Source: Thermoleophilaceae bacterium
GTDB lineage: Bacteria > Actinomycetota > Thermoleophilia > Solirubrobacterales > Thermoleophilaceae
Reading direction: 5' to 3'
Length of the DNA: 64,000 nucleotides
Assembly (NCBI GenBank): GCA_030446485.1
Contig: JAUJNF010000004.1
Span: 62,001-126,000, forward strand
Made by a program: the position numbers and the translations under genes. Positions within the stretch are counted from its first letter, which is position 1, and each line of letters starts with the position of its first letter. Shown here piece by piece: positions 59,807 to 64,000 of this stretch. A model generated the notes under the pieces. It was not told the DNA's origin and made no database searches. It saw nothing but the letters and a program-made list of their open reading frames with translations.

Positions 59807-61719
59807 GATCGCACGTGGACGGAGCCAGGGGCCCGAGCCCCTTCCCGGCGATAGCCGACTACGCCTTCCTCTCGGACTGCGAGACCACCGCCCTCGTGGC
59901 CCCGAGCGGCAACGTGGAGTGGATGTGCCTGCCGCGGATGGACTCGCCCAGCGTGTTCGGATCGCTGCTCGACCGCGACGCCGGCTACTTCCGGCTGGGG
60001 CCCGCCGACGTGACGGTCCCGGCCGGCCGGCGCTACCTGCCGGGCACGATGGTGCTCGAGACCACATGGGGAACCCGCTCGGGCTGGGTGATCATCCGGG
60101 ACGTGCTGCTCGTCGGGCCGTGGCACCACGAGGACGACCGCTCCCACACGCATCGCCGCTCGCCCACCGACAACGACGCCGATCACGTGCTGCTGCGCAC
60201 GATCAGGTGCGTGAACGGCTCGGTGGAGATCAACCTGGACTGCGAGCCGGCCTTCGACTACGGACGGGTCCGGGCCGAGTGGGACTACTCCGGGCCCGGC
60301 TACCACGAGGCCGTGGCCCGGGCACCGGGCGTCGACTTCGAGCTGCGGCTCACCACCGACCTGCGCCTGGGCTTCGAGGGCCCGCGCGCGCGGGCGCGCA
60401 CCACCCTCCACGACGGCGACCTGGGCTTCTGCGCCCTGGCCTGGACCACGCACGCGGGACCCGCCAGCTACGACGAGGCCCACGACCGCCTCGTGAAGAC
60501 CGCCGACTACTGGCACGAGTGGCTCTCCCACGGTGACTTCCCCGACCACCCGTGGCGCGTCTTCCTGCAGCGCAGCGCGCTCACGTTGAAGGGCCTGAGC
60601 TACGCGCCCACGGGCGCGCTGGCCGCGGCGGCCACCACCTCGCTGCCGGAGACCCCGGGGGGCGAGCGCAACTGGGACTACCGCTACAGCTGGATCCGCG
60701 ACGCCACCTTCATGCTCTGGGGCCTCTACACCCTCGGCTTCGACTGGGAGGCAAACGACTTCTTCTACTTCATCGCCGATGTGGCGCAGGGTGACGAGGA
60801 CCTGCAGGTGATGTACGGAGTGGGCGGCGAGCGGCAGCTCGACGAGCGCACGCTCGACCACCTCTCGGGCTACGAGGGCGCCCGTCCGGTGCGCATCGGC
60901 AACGGCGCGTACAACCAGGAGCAGCACGACATCTGGGGCGCCGTGCTCGACTCGGTGTACCTGCACACCAAGTCGCGCGACTACCTGCCCGAGTCGCTGT
61001 GGCCAACGCTCAAGCACCAGGTCGAGGCGGCCCTCGCCCACTGGCGGCGCCCTGACCGCGGCATCTGGGAGGTGCGCGGCGAGCCGAAGCACTTCACCTC
61101 CTCGAAGGTGATGTGCTGGGTGGCCGCCGATCGCGGCGCCCGCCTGGCGCGCCTGCGGCAGGACCAGGCGTGCGTGGACCGCTGGCAGGCGGCGGCCGAC
61201 GAGATCCACGCCGACGTATGCGCCAACGGCCTCGACGAGCGCGGCGTGTTCGTCCAGCACTACGACACCGACGCACTCGACGCGTCGGTGCTGCTGATGC
61301 CGCTCTTCCGCTTCCTACCCGCGAGCGACGAGCGCATACGCAGGACGGTGCTCACGATCGCGGACGAGCTAACCGACGACGGCCTGGTGCTGCGCTACCG
61401 CGTGGAGGAGACCGACGACGGCCTGTCCGGGCGCGAGGGCACCTTCGCGATTTGCTCCTTCTGGCTCGTGTCGGCGCTCGCCGAGATCGGAGAGGCGGCC
61501 CGCGCCCGCGACCTGTGCGAGAAGCTCCTCTCCTACGCGAGCGCGCTGCAGCTCTACGCCGAGGAGATCGACCCACGCAGCGGGCGCCATCTGGGCAACT
61601 TCCCCCAGGCCTTCACCCACCTCGCCCTGATCAACGCGGTGATGCACGTGGTGCGCGCCGACCAGGCGCTCGAGGCGCAGCAGTTCTCGATCGAGCGGCA
61701 GATAGAGCGCGGGGGCTGA
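59803..61719 (+). CDS. GH15-family glucoamylase/trehalase
   Basis: 638 residues, no signal peptide. N-terminal beta-sandwich (IADYAFLSDCETTALVAPSG, VEWMCLPRMDSPSVFGSLLD), then the (alpha/alpha)6 barrel with RNWDYRYSWIRDATFMLWGL and GIWEVRGEPKHFTSSKVMCW, whose Glu is a likely catalytic acid. Cytosolic actinobacterial GH15 proteins include trehalases. Its coupling to pgl (GTGA) suggests that it feeds glucose, via the ROK kinase opposite, into the pentose phosphate pathway. Confidence 0.88.
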   Translation: MRSHVDGARGPSPFPAIADYAFLSDCETTALVAPSGNVEWMCLPRMDSPSVFGSLLDRDAGYFRLGPADVTVPAGRRYLPGTMVLETTWGTRSGWVIIRDVLLVGPWHHEDDRSHTHRRSPTDNDADHVLLRTIRCVNGSVEINLDCEPAFDYGRVRAEWDYSGPGYHEAVARAPGVDFELRLTTDLRLGFEGPRARARTTLHDGDLGFCALAWTTHAGPASYDEAHDRLVKTADYWHEWLSHGDFPDHPWRVFLQRSALTLKGLSYAPTGALAAAATTSLPETPGGERNWDYRYSWIRDATFMLWGLYTLGFDWEANDFFYFIADVAQGDEDLQVMYGVGGERQLDERTLDHLSGYEGARPVRIGNGAYNQEQHDIWGAVLDSVYLHTKSRDYLPESLWPTLKHQVEAALAHWRRPDRGIWEVRGEPKHFTSSKVMCWVAADRGARLARLRQDQACVDRWQAAADEIHADVCANGLDERGVFVQHYDTDALDASVLLMPLFRFLPASDERIRRTVLTIADELTDDGLVLRYRVEETDDGLSGREGTFAICSFWLVSALAEIGEAARARDLCEKLLSYASALQLYAEEIDPRSGRHLGNFPQAFTHLALINAVMHVVRADQALEAQQFSIERQIERGG

Positions 61720-61751
61720 GGCGGCGCGGCCCGGAGGCGGCTCGAGCCGCG

Positions 61752-62159
61752 TCAGGTGGGGAGTAGCTGAACGTCGATGCCGAAGGACTCGTAGACCGGC
61801 ATGGCGCGGCGATCGCAGGTGACGAGCGTGGCGTCCGCTTCCGCGACCGTCGCGGCCACGAGCGCGTCATAGGTGGCTCCGCCGCTGATCTCGAAGGTGA
61901 GAAGCGACTCCATCAGCGACCGGTGCCCGCTAGGGCTGAGCGAGACGAGCTCGCCGGAGAATCGCCTCCTGAGGAACTCGAGCACCGGCGCCGGCGAGGC
62001 GCGACCGGGGGGAGGCATCCTCGTGAGCGCGGAGTACGTCTCCAGAGCGCAGTGGGCCATCAGCGGCCCGCCATCTCCGAGCGCCCTGTCCGCAACTTCG
62101 TGTTGGGCGTGCCAGCCGGCGAACGCAGCGACGATCGCGCTCGTGTCCGCAAGGGTCAC
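61752..62159 (-). CDS. PIN-domain toxin (VapC-like)
   Basis: 135 residues. Acidic PIN residues: Asp5 in LADTSAIVAAF, Glu in HCALETYSALTRM, and Asp in TYDALVAATVAEADATLVTCD. Predicted Mg-dependent ribonuclease toxin. GTG start overlaps the antitoxin stop (GTGA). Confidence 0.9.
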   Translation of the reverse strand: MTLADTSAIVAAFAGWHAQHEVADRALGDGGPLMAHCALETYSALTRMPPPGRASPAPVLEFLRRRFSGELVSLSPSGHRSLMESLLTFEISGGATYDALVAATVAEADATLVTCDRRAMPVYESFGIDVQLLPT

Positions 62160-62401
62160 CGTCGCGTCTGCTCGACCACCGCCCGTACCTGCTCCGCGGT
62201 GAGCGCCGGCAGTGGCTCGGCGGGAACCGCCCGCACGCCGTTGGGCCCGGGCTCCAGGCGCATGGGCGTAGCGAGCAGGCGTACCTCGAGCAGTCCGTCT
62301 CTGGCCTCGAGCTCGAGCGCTTGACCCGGAGAGAGGCCGAGCGCCTCACGCAGCGGCTTGGGGACCACGATTCGTCCCGCGCCGTCGATGGTAGTTCTCA
62401 T
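62156..62401 (-). CDS. SpoVT/AbrB-type antitoxin
   Basis: 81 residues. The N-terminal swapped-hairpin DNA-binding domain reads TTIDGAGRIVVPKPLREALG then GQALELEARDGLLEVRLL; the C-terminal helix ALTAEQVRAVVEQ is the likely toxin-binding part. It is first in its pair, and its ATG lies inside an inverted repeat that is a probable self-operator. Confidence 0.9.
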   Translation of the reverse strand: MRTTIDGAGRIVVPKPLREALGLSPGQALELEARDGLLEVRLLATPMRLEPGPNGVRAVPAEPLPALTAEQVRAVVEQTRR

Positions 62402-62417
62402 GGTACGACGATACCAT
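62400..62417. promoter_or_regulatory. Candidate antitoxin operator
   Basis: ATGGTA-N6-TACCAT inverted repeat overlapping the AbrB-type antitoxin start codon; autoregulation is typical for such modules. Confidence 0.45.
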
Positions 62418-62465
62418 CGGGACCCTCCGCGACGACCCTACGGGCCCTCTCCGGGGGCGGTAGTA

Positions 62466-62475
62466 CCATATATGG
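62466..62475. promoter_or_regulatory. Candidate RHH operator
   Basis: Perfect palindrome CCATATATGG one base before the RHH antitoxin ATG, in an AT-rich patch that stands out from the flanking sequence and probably also holds its promoter. Confidence 0.45.
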
Positions 62476-62476
62476 C

Positions 62477-62713
62477 ATGGTGAAGACCACGGTTTACCTC
62501 GCGGAGCGCGAGGCTGCGGCGCTTCGTCGGCTGTCCGCGGCGACGGGCCGCTCCCAGGCAGAGATCATCAGGGAGGCGGTGGCGACGGCGACCGCCTCGG
62601 CGAGCAAGCGCACCTTCCTTTCCCACGGGGCCGGTCGAGGCACCGGGGAGCCGGTGGGCCGCCGAGCCGACGCCCTGGTGCGAGAGGAGCTCGGCAGCCG
62701 ATCGAAGCGCTGA
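62477..62713 (+). CDS. Ribbon-helix-helix antitoxin (CopG/VapB-like)
   Basis: 78 residues: beta-strand VKTTVYLAEREAAALRRLS and helices TGRSQAEIIREAVATATA form the RHH fold; the tail (GRRADALVREELGSRSKR) should wrap the PIN toxin downstream. ATG 62477 is used; upstream codons only extend into the operator. Confidence 0.9.
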   Translation: MVKTTVYLAEREAAALRRLSAATGRSQAEIIREAVATATASASKRTFLSHGAGRGTGEPVGRRADALVREELGSRSKR

Positions 62714-63126
62714 TCGTCGACGCCGGGCCGTTGTACGCGTCGGTCGACGCTGCCGATCCCGACCACGCCGCCGTCCGCGAGACGCTTTCCGCATGGCCAG
62801 GCGAGCTGGTGGTTTCCACCCTCTCCGCAGTCGAGGCGGACTACCTGATCCTCAGTCGGCTTGGCGTCGACGCGGAGCTTCTCTTCGTCGAGGACCTCGC
62901 CGGCGCCTACGTGCTCGGCGGCCTCGACACAGCAGGGGTCCGGGCGGCCGCCGAGCTCTGTCGCCGGTACCGGGACCACGAGCTCGGCCTCGCCGACGCG
63001 TCGATCGTCGTCCTTGCGGAGCGGTGGTCGACGCGCTCGATCGCCACCTTCGACGAGCGCCACTTTCGAGCGGTGACGCCGCTCCAAGGCGGCAGCTTCC
63101 GCCTCCTGCCCGTCGACGCGCCGTAG
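62710..63126 (+). CDS. PIN-domain toxin, apparent CTG start
   Basis: 138 residues if begun at CTG 62710, which overlaps the antitoxin TGA as CTGA. That start gives IVDAGPLYASV with the first catalytic Asp at position 4. The first TTG (62731) would delete that Asp, and no ATG or GTG lies upstream in frame before it. Other PIN acids: Glu in STLSAVEADYLIL, Asp in GLADASIVVLAERW and Asp in IATFDERHF. Predicted RNase toxin neutralised by the RHH protein. Confidence 0.87.
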   Translation: MIVDAGPLYASVDAADPDHAAVRETLSAWPGELVVSTLSAVEADYLILSRLGVDAELLFVEDLAGAYVLGGLDTAGVRAAAELCRRYRDHELGLADASIVVLAERWSTRSIATFDERHFRAVTPLQGGSFRLLPVDAP

Positions 63127-63130
63127 CGAG

Positions 63131-63955
63131 TCAGATCAGCGAGCGGAGGAACATTCCGATCTGACGGGCAACTTGCTCCGGCGCGTCCTCCTGTAGGAAG
63201 TGGCCGGCCTCCTCGATCACCACTAGCTGGGCGCCGGGGATTTCCTTCTTGAAGCGGTGGGCGCCGGCCACCGGCGCGAACTCGTCTTGTCCGCCCCACA
63301 GGATGAGCGTGGGCACCGCCAGCTGGCCGAGCCGGCCCTGATAGGGCTCGAGCTTCTCGAAGTTCCCCGAGCGGTAGAGCTCGAGCTGGCCCTGGCGGCG
63401 CTGCTCGTCGCCGTAGGCCTTCCAGAACTCGTCGAGGGCGTCGTCCGGGATGTTCGGGCTCGCCTGCCGCAGGGCCGCGCCGAACAGCTCGCGAGTCATG
63501 TTCGCCATCAGCTCCTCGCCCTGGCCGGGCGTACGAAGCACCTGAGCCAGTCCGTGCCACCTCCCGTCTGGGAAGAAGCCGGTGTTACTTACCACCAGCG
63601 CGCTGACCTCCTCGGGGTGGTCGCAGGCCCACCGCAGGCCGATCAGCCCTCCCCAGTCGTGCACCACGAGCACGAGCCGCTCCAGGTCGAGCGCCCGGCG
63701 AAAGCGCTCGACGCTCTCCATCTGCCGCTCCCACGTGCCGGGCGGGGCGGCCGGCGAGTCGCCAAAGCCGGGTAGGTCGGGCGCGAGCGCGCGGTAGCCC
63801 GCGTCCGCGACCGCCGGAAGCACGTGGCGCCAGATGTAGGAGGACTCCGGGTAGCCGTGGAGGAGGAGGGCGGCGTGGGCGGGGTCACCGCCGCCGTCCG
63901 GGAGGGCCTCGCGGTAGGCCATCCCGTCGACGGTCGACTGGATGACCGCGCCCAC
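63131..63955 (-). CDS. Alpha/beta hydrolase, haloalkane dehalogenase/epoxide hydrolase-like
   Basis: 274 residues from GTG. Oxyanion region LLLHGYPESSYIWRHVLPA, nucleophile elbow VVHDWGGLIGLRWA (Asp nucleophile followed by Trp), acid GGQDEFAPV and His in EEAGHFLQED. An Asp nucleophile excludes ordinary esterases and fits dehalogenases or epoxide hydrolases; the two cannot be separated here. It converges on the PIN toxin gene with four bases between. Confidence 0.88.
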   Translation of the reverse strand: MGAVIQSTVDGMAYREALPDGGGDPAHAALLLHGYPESSYIWRHVLPAVADAGYRALAPDLPGFGDSPAAPPGTWERQMESVERFRRALDLERLVLVVHDWGGLIGLRWACDHPEEVSALVVSNTGFFPDGRWHGLAQVLRTPGQGEELMANMTRELFGAALRQASPNIPDDALDEFWKAYGDEQRRQGQLELYRSGNFEKLEPYQGRLGQLAVPTLILWGGQDEFAPVAGAHRFKKEIPGAQLVVIEEAGHFLQEDAPEQVARQIGMFLRSLI

Positions 63956-64000
63956 GGCGCTACTGGCCCGGCGGTGAGCCGCTCTGGAAGCGGCTCGTCT

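Noticed and set aside
1-64000. tRNA or rRNA genes
   Set aside because: No T-loop/acceptor pattern or conserved rRNA segment was found on reading; the only hint was the 15-base tRNA-Leu-like string at 21926.
1-64000. Insertion sequences, prophage or integrase genes
   Set aside because: No transposase, integrase or phage structural motif in any plausible frame.

Overview
This 64 kb window is bacterial chromosomal DNA of very high G+C (about 70% by eye). Genes are densely packed, with many GTG and TTG starts and many 4-base stop/start overlaps. OpcA beside zwf, a GuaB3-type IMPDH paralogue beside guaA, a c-di-AMP riboswitch in front of an M23 peptidase and a ctaC/ctaD/ctaE-type oxidase all point to an actinobacterium. 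A deep-branching class such as Thermoleophilia (Solirubrobacterales/Gaiellales) is my best guess, and it is an inference. I saw no tRNA, rRNA, transposase, prophage or CRISPR array. Most of the window is core metabolism.

Layout. 0-4 kb: nadB with a thioesterase, a histone-deacetylase-like amidohydrolase, and a GT4 glycosyltransferase. 4-15.6 kb: a lone Flp-type pilin, murI-rph-rdgB-CDF transporter, a roadblock-like protein, HU, pyrF, LysM protein, D,D-carboxypeptidase, PfkB kinase, guaB3, guaA. 15.6-17.4 kb: a small segment with a TetR regulator and two membrane proteins, bounded by inverted repeats. 17.5-24.3 kb: a secreted M23 peptidase under a c-di-AMP riboswitch, then rplM-rpsI-glmM and glmS (frameshifted as given). 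24.3-32.5 kb: acpS, NAD(P)HX repair, CBS protein, alr, a CCA/HD nucleotidyltransferase, corA, HIT, enoyl-CoA hydratase, hydrolase. 32.5-38 kb: cold-shock protein, infA, amidase with a small partner, small exported proteins, GT4, and a cytochrome c-cupredoxin fusion.

38-48 kb: IMPase-family gene, a structured intergenic element, an A2-type cytochrome oxidase operon with an inserted tandem USP-like protein, then a compact locus with an AraC-type DNA-binding domain, a haem-oxygenase-like diiron protein, a glycosyltransferase, a CDGSH Fe-S protein and a methyltransferase. Small oxidase-like membrane proteins and a secreted Excalibur/nuclease-like protein follow. 49-61.7 kb: a nearly complete pentose-phosphate operon (tkt, tal-pgi fusion, gnd, zwf, opcA, pgl, GH15), with a ROK kinase and rpiB divergent from it. 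61.7-64 kb: two toxin-antitoxin pairs sharing one control region, then an alpha/beta hydrolase.

The most notable observations are three junctions where conserved genes appear to start at CTG or ATA inside a 4-base overlap with the upstream stop; ribosomal protein S9 with an approximately 205-residue acidic N-terminal extension; the c-di-AMP riboswitch abutting the M23 start codon; the diiron/CDGSH locus; the cytochrome c-cupredoxin fusion near an A2-type oxidase; and the inverted-repeat elements whose left arms contain the upstream stop codon.
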